A stretch of DNA of 64,000 nt, taken from Cantharellus purpuraceus (lineage: Eukaryota > Basidiomycota > Agaricomycetes > Cantharellales > Hydnaceae). How positions within the stretch are numbered: position 1 is the stretch's first letter; each line of letters opens with the position of its first letter. The DNA lies in the NCBI GenBank assembly GCA_025174535.1, contig JALBUN010000022.1:1-64000 (forward strand), read 5' to 3'. Below are positions 1-11,426 of this stretch, one piece after another. The position numbers were made by a program, and so were the translations under genes. A model generated the notes under the pieces. It searched no databases. It was not told where the DNA came from and was given only the letters and a program-made list of their open reading frames with translations.

Positions 1-156
1 TACGCCTAGCGGCTCATTGCTGTTGATCAGGGCATTACATACACGAATAGCACCCTGTATTTTAGTATATATATGAGCCCCTTGTAGTGTTTTACAATCG
101 CATACTGGCATAGTCCAGTGCATTTGGTATACCTCTCCCCTCATCTTTCCATAGAC

Positions 157-1740
157 ATGGCAGCTCAGACAGAACAGGCGGCAATTCAAGCAGCGTCAGA
201 TGCGTGCGTCACCGCTCACTATATGCGCAGTGATTTTTGAGTCCATTGTATGGTGTCAGAAAGGGTGTCTATTACTCCTCAATAGTTGCCCTCGGTGAGC
301 CCACGGCTCATGCACGCAACCTAACTAACTAAAGGCTTTCCGCTCAAAACAGCTCTCCTTTCCTACGACACCTTTCTGACAGTCTCACATGAGATTCGAT
401 ACATCTGGAACAAATCGTCGAAACTGGGGACGGCCCTGTATTTTCTGGCGCGATACTCCTTGCTATTGTATTTTTCGCTAGCATTATTTGGGGAATCTTT
501 CAATTTCACATCACCTCAGGTCTGTTCCGGTGATGCTCTCAACTTCCTGCCACTTATTGGTATTCAAGGTGATATGAGTTTTCCTTTGCAGCAATGGATC
601 ATTGACGACACTAATTATGCAGGGCTTCTACTGGGGAGGGCATATGCGATTAGCGATCGGAAGAGGGTGATATTAGGTGTTCTCGGACTTCTCGGAGGTG
701 GCACCATCATATCACAACTGGTATGTGTACATGTCTGCTTTTATACGGACAGGCATGACAGACACCCATTATAGGCAGTAGCAGTCTTGGCCAGGTGTGA
801 CATCACTAGTGCACAAGTCCACATTCTCCACATGTAAGTATAGTATGGTCTCAAATGAACTGTACTCAATGATTCACCAGACGTAAGACACGTGAAAGTA
901 ATATTTATTATGACAGTTGATTCCCTTCTTTTAGTCAATGACGTCGACTCGATCGTGGTCATATTATTTGACACGATAGTGCTGTGACACTCTCCGGCAC
1001 ACTTGGAACATGGAGAGTCTACAAACGATCGGCATGGAGCAAGCTATCGCTGACACATTTACTGGCCCAGCAAAGTAAGCCATTATTTCCGTTACGGTAG
1101 GATTCTCACAGACAGACATGAATATCAGGTCTGATTAGATTCGGGTATTTTATCTGCTAACACCGACAATGAATCCAGAATTGATTATTATCAGATTTGT
1201 GTTGACGCTCACTCTTGCTGACACGATCTTGATAGTGGTATGTCAATATATCAATATCTGTGCCATTTCTAACCGGATGCACTAGACCTTGAGAGTACGT
1301 CATACAATGGTACCTGCTGCTGTGCCGCTCCAATTTTGCTTTAGCCTATACTTTCAACTGTTCTTACGCCTATTCAGGAGAGGTGAGTCGGAATACGGAA
1401 TTTCAGACATCTTTTAAATATATGCAGCTTGTCAGCCATCATCATCTGCCACTTCCACCTCGACCTCCAAAGGAGAAATGCGCACCCCAACAGCACCACC
1501 TCCCGGGGAATCCCTACCATCTCCCTGGGCAGTTTCCATGCAACCACCCAACGCATTCACGACGCTGTGATGGCAGAGTTTGGGGATTCGCCTGTCGATG
1601 AGGGTGTTGGAACAGAAGCCTCGTGGGACGCGGTCGAGACCACAGAGTCGGAGACGCCAGCAGAGACAACAGAAAATGGTATTGAGCTTGAAGACATTCA
1701 GTTCCGGCCACAGGCAGCTCAAATTAGTGTAGAGCCGTAG
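157..1740 (+). pseudogene. DUF6533-type membrane protein gene, copy A (probably degenerate)
   Basis: Not functionally characterised; the family is a basidiomycete group of multi-pass membrane proteins. Visible parts match copies B (34,908-36,606) and C (52,495-50,827). They are a start region at 157 encoding MAAQTEQAAIQAASD, a DUF6533-like segment (LLSYDTFLTVSHEIRYIWN, 345-420), a hydrophobic block (460-770), a segment ending in LSLTHLLAQ (900-1075), and a hydrophilic tail (1,429-1,740) containing GIPTISLGSFHATTQ. Exons appear separated by short introns with GTATGT/GTAAGT donors. Compared with B and C, copy A lacks roughly 125 bp around 510-540, so one intron and part of an exon are fused. 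Inference: gene relic or divergent allele. The 5' flank is cut by the window start. Confidence 0.55.
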
Positions 1741-2337
1741 TGGCAGAGGGTTTGTGCGTCATGTTCGGTTGGTGCTGGCTGATGGGACGAATTGACATCT
1801 TTTGCACTATTACCCTGTCACTTGGAGGGCCGAGTGGGGGCGTTTGAATATCTATTCACGTTAGTCACTGGAGAGAGAGATCAATTAGAGTGCTCGAAGC
1901 GCTGGTGCGCTTATGGTGGACTGTATCTGCTACATTTTCTATATTATGCCCGAGATTCCGTTCTGTGAGTGTAAGTATGAGAGTGGGTGAAAGTGAAAGT
2001 GAGTGAGAGAATGAGTATCTGGCCAATTCAATGGCTGATGACGCAGTTCTAAACCTATCGCACTTTGAGACTGATTTCAGTCCAGGGCCTTTGTGCCTCT
2101 TGTTGCATAGGGATCCCACACCTGGTTCTCCAGGTACAGTCAAAACTCCCCATATCACTGATACTTATCGCATATGCTATGTATGTATCTACAGTGGGAG
2201 TGTGACATTGGGTGATGGGATTATGGGATTATGGAAATATGGGTTGCGTATTTGGGCATATGGGGATCTAGGCTGCGGCGTCATGTGCTTGACCATTCAG
2301 ATCGGCTGGAGTGTGTGACCTATTGTAATCTGATTAA

Positions 2338-2470
2338 TAAAGCTCAGTCCATATATTGTGGATACGGCTGAGGGTTAGGAAGAACACCACAGACGTATTA
2401 TATATGTCTGTAAGAGAAAAATAGATAACGGGGTTCCGACAGACACCCGATCCCGTGGTGTGTCATTAAC
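2338..2470 (+). repeat. Dispersed hairpin repeat F, copy 1
   Basis: Contains CATATATTGTGGATACGGCT flanked by CTCAG and CTGAG, giving a small stem, then a TATATATGTCTG-rich part. Related copies lie at 2,775-2,840, 8,705-8,860, 40,205-40,320 and 40,325-40,364 (continuing at 45,024). No coding capacity. Confidence 0.5.
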
Positions 2471-2774
2471 ATGGACATACTCAACATATGCTCAATATTC
2501 CAATGTGACCAAGGGGTGCTTAGCAGAGTGTATATCCCCTGGTGCAATCAGCAGAAAAGCGAGAGCTGATATATGGGCTGGCCCTAGGTTTATCTGTGAT
2601 GGTTGGGAGGTTAGCTGTGTTTTGTGTTGTATGAGCATAAAGCTTAGTCTATGTGGCATTCATGAGCATGAGGTCCATGTAGTGTTTGAATCTTTTTGTT
2701 TCTTCAATATATATGAGAGTGTGTCTACAATTTCCACGTTATTGAGTAGCTGTGAGGTGGAGTTGTTGTAATCT

Positions 2775-2840
2775 GAACAGGATAATCTCAGTCTGTATAT
2801 TGTGGATACGGCTTAGTGTAGTTACCTGAACAAAGGGGAG
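2775..2840 (+). repeat. Dispersed hairpin repeat F, copy 2 (partial)
   Basis: Matches the GTATATTGTGGATACGGCT core and the following TAGTGTAGTTACCTGAACAA, which is shared with the copy near 40,230-40,280. Short and degenerate. Confidence 0.45.
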
Positions 2841-2989
2841 ATATAAGTCGGCAGTACGGTAGACGAGGATGAGAGCGCAACGTACAACCAGTCTATGCAC
2901 GATAGCTTGTTCAAAATATGATGTCAGCCATAATGTCTAGAAGATTCAGCCAACCAGTGGTTCACACAGCATAAAAATATAATTTCAGG

Positions 2990-3357
2990 AGCATGCTGCT
3001 ACACTTTGACAGTTGTATCAGAACTCTGTGGGTGAGACAGAATTTCGACCAGAGCGATGCCATCGTCTACCATTACTGCTGGCACATCAAGTTCCGCAAG
3101 AACGACTGCCTCCAGCGACGGCTCTGCCTCGTTCGTCACATCAGCGTGCGAATCGCTAAACTCTGCAATAACGGCATCATCCATCGTTTGGTTGCTGCAT
3201 GGAAGCTTCCAACCACTATCATAGGTATGCCTGGGAGGTGTTGGTAATAGGATGTGCGTTTCTCTGGAGGTCGAGGTGAAAGTTGCAATGATAATGGCAG
3301 ATAAGCTGTATATACTTTGTCAGATGACATCTCCTCAGGAGCCTCACTGTATCTCAC
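2990..3357 (-). pseudogene. 3'-terminal fragment of a fourth DUF6533-type gene (copy D)
   Basis: Reading leftward from 3,357, the frame encodes GIPMIVVGSFHAATKR and, after a one-base deletion near 3,180, MDDAVIAEFSDSHADV. These align with GIPTISLGSFHATTQ and IHDAVMAEFGDSPVDE in the tail of DUF6533 copy A. Only the hydrophilic C-terminal tail is present; no membrane segments occur upstream. The frameshift and truncation make this a pseudogene fragment. Its orientation is opposite to copy A, 1.3 kb away. Confidence 0.65.
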
Positions 3358-3479
3358 CTGCTCAATATATACCCAATAATACCCCCAATGTTGAAGACCT
3401 AGAAGATGAACGTCAATGCCTTCAGGCTCTCAGTGTCCAGGCACAATCCGTCGGCGCTATACATGGATGTCAAGACACC

Positions 3480-4730
3480 CATATTACCATATAGGCATGC
3501 TTAAATAAAATATTTTCAGCCTGTGAGTGTATTTGGGGACCTTGCTTTTCGCCGCCATTACCACACCCATTCTTGAAGATCATGATACATCGATGACACT
3601 GTACCTCCGCGAATGCTTGTGTAGCCCATAGCAAAATCAGTCTTCGCAGGCTCCAGTGCAGCGATAAAATTTCTAGACAAATGTTTCGGACCTTCTCGGT
3701 AGGTAATGGAATAGAGCAAAAGCGTTATGCGAAGAACTCAATCTAAAGAGAAATGGGTATGTGCTAGGATGGATCTGACACAGCGTAAGTAGCGGATGTC
3801 ATACTTCCATTAATTGATGAAGACCGTCACATGTCACACGTCACACATCCAAATCCTCGATAGGATCCCGCGACGTTCGAGTTCGCCTACCAGCATTGTC
3901 GCTGCCTTTTCCTTAAAACGCAATAAGACAGGGAGAAGGAGAGGCAGGAGGATTAGGAGTGGAAAGAGGGGGAAGAGAGAAAGGTGGGTTCTCATGCTTC
4001 AATATTCCGAGCAATTTCATATCAATACTAATGATTGTTCAGAGAACCACGACAGGAACTCCGCACATATCGTGTCCAGCTCTCCACCCATGAGTTAAAC
4101 TCATCACATCCCACTCTCAAACTTGCCATATTCCATACCATCAATGTACAAAGTCCAGACATCCTTGAACTCACACACCCGCCAGCGTATTCAAGGAAGG
4201 GCTCGCGCGCGGCGTCTCGCGTATTATCACGAGCGCAATGCACGGACTTTACGTGCACGACTCGAGACATGAAGAACTCCGCGCCCAGGGCGACTGATTC
4301 TGAAGGCTCTGCAAAGGTGGTGCGGGACGAGCTGTATCTCAAAGGCTTTGAAATGTGCGCCATCGAGACAACAGACACACAGCTCATGGGTGGGGCTTCC
4401 TTCGTCAAGGAACGCACCGAGGAACGACACCAGCATCGAGGCGCTGCGCGAGGAGAAGCGGGACTCTGAGCGACAGAGCAACGGAGGAGTGAGGGTGCGT
4501 GCCCATCTTTCCGCACTCGATGATGCCGCAATTCCCGCCTCACTTCCCTCGCTTCTACCTCCCGTTAAGGCTGCAGTTGGCGGAGAGGGCGGTGGGAATT
4601 TCAGGGCAGGCGAGTGTGTGGTCGGTTCTTAGCGGGACGAGACGAGGCTGAAACGGATTCAGATTTGCAAGTCGAGGATTTGGAAGAAACGGTGTTCGAG
4701 CTCCGCGAGGACATTGCATTGGGGGCCAAC
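3480..4730. other. No assignable gene
   Basis: Several overlapping open frames occur on both strands at 4,028-4,867. One plus-strand frame (4,614-4,850) encodes an acidic, possibly helical stretch (LQVEDLEETVFELREDIA). No family was recognised, no convincing start or splice structure could be built, and the frames shadow one another. A purine-rich tract lies at 3,930-3,985. Confidence 0.35.
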
Positions 4731-5440
4731 GTGCATGGACTGTCCCTAGGTGATAACTCCGCGCAGAATCGGATGGATTCGATGCCGAAGATGATGGATA
4801 GGGTCAGGAAGGTCAGGAACCATTCGTTCATGATGTGCGTCCACCGCTGAGCAATGCCAGATGCCACTAGTGGTTTAACAGCTCCCTTTGCTCAGATTGT
4901 GTCCACGATGCTGATATGGATCGAGCACCCGTTCCAGAAGACATATAAAGCCACAGGAAATACAGTGCACAGGGTGTGCATCGTCGGGGCGTCTTGGCAA
5001 TGGATTACATGATATTCCAGCGATCGTGGAGGTGATATGCGCGGGAAAGAGGATCCAACAGGATCATTCAATGCATCACAGCAACAAAATCAAAGATACA
5101 ATAAAACATTCAAATAGTACTACATCGATCTCCATCCGTTCTTTCCCGCACCTGCATACCATCCACCTTCTTTCGGATCAGTGATGTATAAGATTCGACA
5201 TACTTGGCCATCACGTGACTCGAGAAGATTTTTCCTCACGTCCCATCGATGCTGGTCAGAATCCCATTTCGTACGTCCTGACACGGGGATTATGCCTGCT
5301 GAAATGCGCTTTTAAGGGAACACAGATCACCGCCTTTTCCATCGACATCCTAGGACCCACATCGGCGATGAGGAGCATTGGATGCATCTCAAAGGGATGG
5401 GGACACGCATACTTGATCGCAACCCATCTAAAGACTTGAC
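4731..5440 (+). repeat. Direct repeat R1, left copy
   Basis: Shares CGCGCAGAATC, AACCATTCGTTCATGATGTG and ATGCCACTAGTGGTTTAACA with 8,189-8,715. The long block 5,076-5,440 matches 8,350-8,710 with few mismatches. This copy has about 200 bp extra (4,880-5,075). The pair flanks the C2H2 gene in direct orientation. Confidence 0.75.
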
Positions 5441-5468
5441 GCTAGCCAATTGACGCCGGATGTCGCAT

Positions 5469-6925
5469 TCAGCTATTGAGGATATCCTCGACGATGCGCC
5501 AGGGAGCAGTCTCGAGCTCTTTCCCCAACTGGAAGGCGAGCACGGGAGAATGAGGGTGCTGGCTCTGTGAGTGCCGGCGCACAGTGTCGTCTCTCATTCT
5601 AACGAAGCATTGGGCAGTTGGGCAACGCCAAGCATATTCTTCTGCGCGCTGGACCCTCTCCTTAGTGAATAACAGCTGCGCATTTCTCCGCTTCAGCTGA
5701 TAACGATGCATCTTCTTTAGTTCCGTGCCGATATGCGTGTTCAGAACATGGCTTGCGAACGCAGATCTACTGCTTGTTTTGCAGTAGTACCCGCACTCCA
5801 GGCCATTGTCCTTGTAAAGCGCGCAGTATCGGAATGCCCCAGTGACGATCGATAGATCAGTGATGTTGATCTGGGGGGTATGAAGATCGTGTGCACTGTT
5901 TGTGTGCCCAGATGACGCCGGAGGAACGTTTGTGGTTGTTCCATCCAGCGTCTGGGCAACTGTCGGGGTGGGCTGCGCTGCTGTGGCGTTCCATGCAGCG
6001 GGCCCATACTGATTTAGGTTGTTAATGTCGTTGGGTTGTGACCCAAACGAACTGTCCAGTTGCTGTCAGGAGTATATCAAGGTGATTAGAATGCCAATCA
6101 CCTATTACTGGGATTAATACCCAGCCAATCTGGTGCTGGAGTGTAGTCCAGCATCTGTGGGCCCCATGGGTATGCTGGGGGTTGGGGCGGACTTGGATCC
6201 GACTCTTGAGACATAGGAAGACCGAGGTCTTCGCTTGAACCCAACGTATCCTGTGGTTGGGAACTGTCCCCAAGCAATGCGTCGAACAGCCCTGACCCTG
6301 CCCAGCCTTGGAGGAGCTCTCTTAACGCCGCTCTGAGAATGGTAGAGTCAGTCCGCTATATCATGGGACAGTGAAGATCGCCTTACTCATCAACATGCGA
6401 CGGACCCGTCACCGGGAGGTTGTCGATGGACGCCTCTCCGAAGGCGATGTTGTCTGGATCGTCCAGCAACGGAGTCCTGAAGTTCAGAACAAGTGAGTAG
6501 TGTGCCTTAGACATTGGAATTGCTTTTTGACATACAATAGACCAATTGGCGCCTCCTGAAAGGTGCCAACATCACCGCCGTTTGGGAAGGCAACCCTGAA
6601 GTGGAGAGCAAGGTGAGTGGCTTTCCATAGACATGTCAGTCATTCGACGTACGAGTGATCGGTTGCGGTGGGGACTTGGAGCGCATCCTCGAAGGGTGCG
6701 TTGTTGTAGCCGTTTTCAAAAGTGGGACTGAAGGTGAAACGAATGTAAGTCGCATGCCAAAGATATCTTCGCACAATCTGGAAGGAGAGGCGAATGTCCT
6801 GGCGATGACACTCACTTGAAGGGATACTGGTTCATGTTGGATGACAAAGGTAGATGTGCACAGATGCAATGGTAGGTTGTTGGGGAGGCGAAGGGTTGAC
6901 GTGAGACAAGGAATTGTCTCGCCAT
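5469..6925 (-). CDS. C2H2 zinc-finger protein, six exons
   Basis: Predicted nuclear DNA-binding protein of 352 residues (start 6,835) or 382 (in-frame ATG at 6,925). Exons: 6,835-6,816; 6,727-6,653; 6,595-6,536; 6,476-6,387; 6,332-6,102; 6,051-5,469. Introns are 50-88 bp with GT..AG ends, and the exons sum to 1,059 nt, a multiple of three. Two C-terminal fingers are visible: C245-x3-C249-x10-H260-x4-H265 and C302-x4-C307-x11-H319-x4-H324, joined by a basic linker (LKKMHRYQLKRR). A further Cys pair, C235 and C245, could join finger 1. The N-terminal 230 residues are low-complexity, rich in N, P, S, T and Q, as in transcription factors. The intron at 6,101-6,052 has the weakest donor (GTGATT). 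No target can be inferred. The gene sits between direct repeats R1 and shows no lesions. Confidence 0.8.
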
Positions 6926-7073
6926 TTATATCTGCTATCGACCGCTTAGACCATAGGATCATGTGAGCGTGCCAATTGTGCATGTAAAGGGGGGTGGCGT
7001 CCTCGAGGTTATCCTGAGGGACCGATTTGGCTAGGACATGAGATACTGGACCTCGATTAGGGACTGCTGACAT

Positions 7074-8188
7074 GATCCCGGTCCGTGGTGGGGTTTGTCT
7101 GAACCATCCTTCTGCATTGTCTGCTTGACATGGCCCGAAAAAAATGGGGGTCTCTCTGTTTTTTCAATTCACTAGAACAAATTAGGTATATCGCATTCAT
7201 CGGAGCACATGTATCTCGCACGTATCAGGTTCTTGATCTTCCTTCATTTTCGCTTCCGGTAATAAAGGCTTCTTTGAAGTGAGTTGAGGGGGTTCCACTG
7301 ACATGTGAGACTTCATTTACTAACTTGGCTTTGCAGCGTCCCGTGTCCTAGCGGAAATGGCATATTCTCATCGAATTGGGATATACCACAGCTAGGGAGG
7401 CTGCGATGAAACAAATTCCATGACTGGATTTAGTAACTTGGCGAGTCATTGCGATCGGATCTTGTACCCACTTGGAATTCATTGGGCTCCTGAATAGCCC
7501 CGGGACAGGCCAGACAGTTAGAGTTTGATAAATATAGCACACTATACTTCAATCGTTGTCTCAATTGTCTGTTGTAGATCCATCTTTCAGTCGGCCCACA
7601 AGGACAACGTTTAGCATGTGGATATCTGTGAAGTGCGGTCCTCGATCTTACAAGGCACATAGGCACGACGGCCTTCAAGTAGTCTTGCGTGATCCGCAAT
7701 TTCCTTCGTTTGATGTCCTTTGAAAGCTGAGCGGCGGCTCTGCGATATAGACTACATATCCAACGCAGTTGAGAAGTTGGCGGTCATAAAACACTGTCTT
7801 GACGTCTATGTGCGGCACATTGTCAATACGTGTAGCTCATAAACAGCTCTGTCAAGAGGATGAGGCCCTAGTTCAAATAATTCCAGGTCTTCCGTGTCAA
7901 CTTTGGCCCCGTCTGACATTATTAGGAGTAGTGTCCATGATGTCAAGAACATGTTCGGCGTGTACTAAAGTATGAGTGAATGTATGAATGAGAAGAGTAT
8001 GCTAGGAGATAGTGTTTTGACAATCTTTAGCCGCACCCATGTGTGTAGCCCCTGTAAGGCTCTGTTAAGAGGTCCTGGGTCCAAAAATTTTGGGGCGGGT
8101 GCGCATCACCAGCCGTCTGTGACAAGAGCGTGGCTGACCGACTGGAGGGGGGTGTCCGAAGTGCGTAGACCTTACTTTTTAACACTAC
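7074..8188. other. Intergenic; possible gene remnant on the minus strand
   Basis: On the minus strand between about 7,930 and 7,350, successive frames read protein-like (MSDGAKVDTEDLELFELG, then QLLNCVGYVVYIAEPPLSF, then KAVVPMCLVRSRTALHRYP) but are separated by stops that I could not splice convincingly. No family recognised. The first part (7,074-7,350) is the C2H2 upstream region. Confidence 0.25.
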
Positions 8189-8715
8189 CAACGTGCACGG
8201 ACGGTCCCTTGATAACTCCGCGCAGAATCAGGGTTAGGAACGTCAGGAACCATTCGTTCATGATGTGTGCTCACCGCTGCCAAAGGATTACTCATGCTCG
8301 ATCTGCATGCTTAGCAGAGCCAGATGCCACTAGTGGTTTAACAGCTATCATTCACAAAATCAAAGATACAACAAAATGTTCAAATTACTAACGACATCGA
8401 TCTTCATCCGTTCCTTTCCACACCTGCATTCCATCCACGATCTTTTCGGATAAGTGATGAGTAAGACTCGACATAATTGGCCATCACGTGACTCAAGTAG
8501 ATTCTTCCTCACGTCCCATCGATGCTGGTCAGAGTCCCATTTCGTACATCTTGACACCGGGGTTATCCTGCTGGAGGCGCTTTTAAAGGGACACAGATCA
8601 CCGCCTTTGCCATCGACATCCTAGGACCCACATCGGCGATGAGGAGCATCGGATGCATCTCAAAGGGATGGGGACACGCATACTTGATCGCAACCCATCT
8701 AAAGACTTGAGGTTA
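8189..8715 (+). repeat. Direct repeat R1, right copy
   Basis: Second copy of the repeat at 4,731-5,440, same orientation, 2.7 kb away. Similarity ends at ACCCATCTAAAGACTTGA in both copies. This copy has an insertion at 8,277-8,315 and lacks 4,880-5,075 of the left copy. Confidence 0.75.
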
Positions 8716-8860
8716 TGGCTGAGGATGAGTGATTAGTTGTAGATATGTTATATATGTTTGTAGTGGCGAAAAACTATTTTATGTAATGTGTAGGTGTGAC
8801 AACGCATGAAACAATGGCACTGTTGGGGCATGACACACCGTGATGGTCATTAATGTGGAT
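8705..8860 (+). repeat. Dispersed hairpin repeat F, copy 3
   Basis: Contains GGCTGAGGATGAGTGA and TGTAGATATGTTATATATGT followed by GTAGTGGCGAAAA. This matches the two halves of the copy interrupted by Copia-1 (40,325-40,364 and 45,024-45,095). Confidence 0.5.
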
Positions 8861-8954
8861 AAATCACACAGTGCATGTAAGCCACAGATGCAGATATATT
8901 CCATATCGCAACAGGAGTAACTTGCTTTGCCAGCACTCTGACATAGCCTCTTTC

Positions 8955-9290
8955 ATTGCATTTTGTATTGCTTGCAGTGTTTGAGATAGTGGGTGACTGT
9001 CTCTGGTTTGTTGCAAGTAATGCATAGCACTGTATTAACTGCTTTGATGTGTTTTAGGGAGCAGTTTAGACTGATGTGGCCTGTGCACAGTTGAATGAGG
9101 ATGCTGGTTGCATGTCAGGGTAGGTTTAGAAGCATGCGTGTCATCTTTCTGTTTGGCAGAGAGGGGTCAATTCTGGATCTCTTTTGTGTACCTGGGTAAC
9201 TGTTGCCATAGAGTTAGCCATCTGGGGTTGATCTTGCTTTTTTTGTTGGCTTTGAGGGCTGTAATGCTAGTTGGCAGTTTTCTGTGTAGC
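8955..9290 (-). pseudogene. Non-LTR (LINE, Tad-like) retrotransposon C-terminus, relic
   Basis: Reading leftward, the frame gives SRIDPSLPNRKMTRMLLNLP, one stop, then ILIQLCTGHISLNCSLKHIK and VLCITCNKPETVTHYLKHC. The QL-x-TGH-x-x-LN motif and the C-x2-C-x7-H-x4-C zinc knuckle are the usual C-terminal end of fungal Tad/L1-like LINE ORF2. Upstream, another frame reads RWLTLWQQLPRYTKE, so at least one frameshift is present. No endonuclease or reverse transcriptase remains. It abuts an inverted-repeat-element fragment. Confidence 0.65.
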
Positions 9291-9348
9291 AGTCAGGGGA
9301 ATTCAGATTTGGGTGAGTGTGTTCCTTCTGTGGCCTGTTTCACTAGGA

Positions 9349-9445
9349 TGCATGTTCAGAATAATGCTGTTATACAATATTTTGATGTATATCTCATATA
9401 CATCAGAATTTTAATGATAATAATAAAAATAGGGAGTTACAATGT
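9349..9445 (-). repeat. Fragment of inverted-repeat element M (right end)
   Basis: Contains GCATGTTCAGAATAATGC, the subterminal hairpin GATGTATATCTCATATACATC and GGGAGTTACAAT. These are the 3' end of element M in reverse orientation, with one mismatch in the terminus. The other end is missing at the LTR junction. Confidence 0.6.
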
Positions 9446-10021
9446 TGTTATAACTATATTCATTAATGCCCAGATCCCCATGCACATGAAATCTATACTC
9501 CATTGGAAACCATCATGTCTTCATTGCCTCCAGTTCCAATTGATGCATCAGCATCACCATAGGAACTTGGACATCCATCCCCATCGGACTCAGACATATT
9601 CACATAAGGCCATCTGTTTTGGAACCCGCAAAATTATGGTGTTAGGGCAGACTCTAAATCACCACAATTCCATGAATGAACAGCTGAGAAGAATATCAAA
9701 CCCTGCTGCAGCACAACTCCAGAAACAATTTAACATTTGTACTTTGGTTACAATCCTTTGTATTGGTCAATGCAGACTATATGCAGAAAAGTAATATGTT
9801 TCTTAGCAGCAAGAAATGAATAAGACTTCCAGAGTCTAGAGTTCATGGATGCTTAGGGGTCCAGATATTCCAAAAAGAGGGGAATGCACTTAGAGGCTAA
9901 AGGAAGTAGGTGGATGAATCCAACCATCCAACCAGTGGCACTCTGAAGCAGGTAACAGCAATGTGTGAAGTAGTCTAGCAACTGCTTCACATGAGTTCAA
10001 GTTTCTAATGCTCTGCAAAGG

Positions 10022-11426
10022 TGTATGGGAACTGGTTTTCCCTTAAAAGATCTTGTTTAAAGTCCCAAAACTGTACAATTCCACTTGATGGCCTTAAAAT
10101 ATCAGCATATATCTGCTGCTTTCTCTTGATTCAGGGCCATTCAAATATTCTCTATTTTTTCATATTTTTTCGGGAATTTTCCATGCAGAAATGAGTCTAC
10201 AAACTTATTGTTCTGCTGGGCGAAGTTTTGGGACCCACATGGACCCACAAACCTTCGCAGATGTCAGCAGCCCCAAAGTCAGCCGGAGTCACCCGGACAA
10301 CTGACTCATTTTCAATCACATGACTCATTTCAATCTCCGACTCAATCTGGTCACCACTGCCAGTAAATCCTCAATATCTTCACAACCACTGCACCTCCTG
10401 ACTCCATTTTCAGTGGAGAGTTCAATGGAAGCTGTGCCTACCCATAGCTGTGCTAATCAGCCTGGGAAACGAAGTATTGACCGAGTTATTTGAGTAATGG
10501 TGACTCATGCAATGACTCCTGTGATTACTCATACTATGACTCCTGCTCTGAGTCACACTATGACTCCATCCATGACTCATGCCATGAGTCAGAGCAAATC
10601 CAAGCAGCTCATTGGCTAGCAAACTTCCACCCCCTTCTCACATATTTCACTAGCTTCCAGTAGTTTCCATCTATTAATAGGTAGAAGTTTCCAGTAGTAT
10701 TAGTCAGCTCCTGTAAATACAATATAAAAGGAGCCCATTCTGCCTCTGAAATAAATAACCATTTCTACCCCATCATTTGCACATCAGTGTGACTAGAGTG
10801 ACATACAGTGTCATCCTCTATATCTCAGTAACTGTTGATTGTCCAGTTCAAGGGTCGCTTACAGTTGTGTAACTGTATTCGATTGCACTCAATGTAGTGA
10901 TTGTCCTGCTTTGGGCGTGAGTGTAGTATCTACCTCGTGTGACTACGAATCTACAGGGTGAGATTGTCTGTCAATAGTCCTGCCATTAGTGCTCTTGTTT
11001 AAGTTACTAGTGTGTACTGCCTTTGCAGAGCATTAGGATCTTGAACTCGTGTGAAGCAGTTGCTAGACTACTTCACACATTGCTGTTACCCACTTCAGAG
11101 TGTCACTGGTTGGATGGTCGGATTCATCCACCTACTTCCTCTAGCCTCTAAGTGCATTCCCCTCTTTTTGGAATATCTGGACCCCTAAGCGTCCGTGAAC
11201 TCTAGACTCTGGAAGTCTTATTCATTCCCTACTGCTAAGAAACGTATTACCTTCCTGCGTATCGTCTGCATTGACCATTACAACAGATTGTAACCAAAGT
11301 ACAAACGTTAAATTGTTTCTGGAGTTGTGCTGCAGTAGGATTTGATATTCTTCTCAGCTGTTCATTCACGGAATTGTGGTGATTTAGAGTTTGCCCTAAC
11401 ACCATAATTTTGCGGGTTCCAAAACA
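10022..11426 (+). mobile_element. Solo LTR A1
   Basis: Begins TGTATGGGAACTGG and ends GGTTCCAAAACA (1,405 bp). Flanked by the 5-bp duplication AAAGG (10,017-10,021; 11,427-11,431) within LTR B1. Its U3 holds an eight-unit TGACTC array (10,501-10,591) and a TATA-like AATATAAAAGG near 10,731. No internal retroelement sequence is attached. Confidence 0.85.
10501..10591 (+). promoter_or_regulatory. 12-bp-period TGACTC/TGAGTCA array in LTR A1 (8 units)
   Basis: Cores start at 10,501, 10,513, 10,525, 10,537, 10,549, 10,561, 10,573 and 10,585. Six are TGACTC or TGACTCAT forms (one is TTACTC) and two are TGAGTCA. The heptamer TGA-C/G-TCA is the classic Gcn4/AP-1 bZIP site. Further TGACTCAT copies lie upstream near 10,302-10,325. 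Function is inferred. Confidence 0.6.

Larger units (their letters stand above)
1741..2989. other. Intergenic stretch with two small dispersed repeats
   Basis: No coding frame shows family resemblance or consistent splice structure. To about 1,850 the sequence still matches the 3' flank of DUF6533 copy B (36,607-36,735). Two copies of the dispersed hairpin repeat F lie near 2,338-2,470 and 2,775-2,840. Nothing else recognised. Confidence 0.4.

Noticed and set aside
4028..4543. 171-codon minus-strand frame
   Set aside because: Fully overlapped by plus-strand frames, Ser/Arg-rich with no motif; coding status undecidable.
6636..7073. 145-codon minus-strand frame overlapping the C2H2 gene start
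   Set aside because: It reads through the first introns in the wrong phase; the spliced model in another frame gives the conserved fingers and a coding length divisible by three.
9108..9794. 228-codon plus-strand frame
   Set aside because: It crosses a LINE relic, an M fragment, LTR C and LTR B; a chance frame through four unrelated repeats.
10281..10600. TGACTC arrays considered as a CRISPR-like or microsatellite array
   Set aside because: The 12-bp spacing with conserved cores and variable linkers fits a binding-site array in an LTR; no CRISPR in fungi and no unique spacers.
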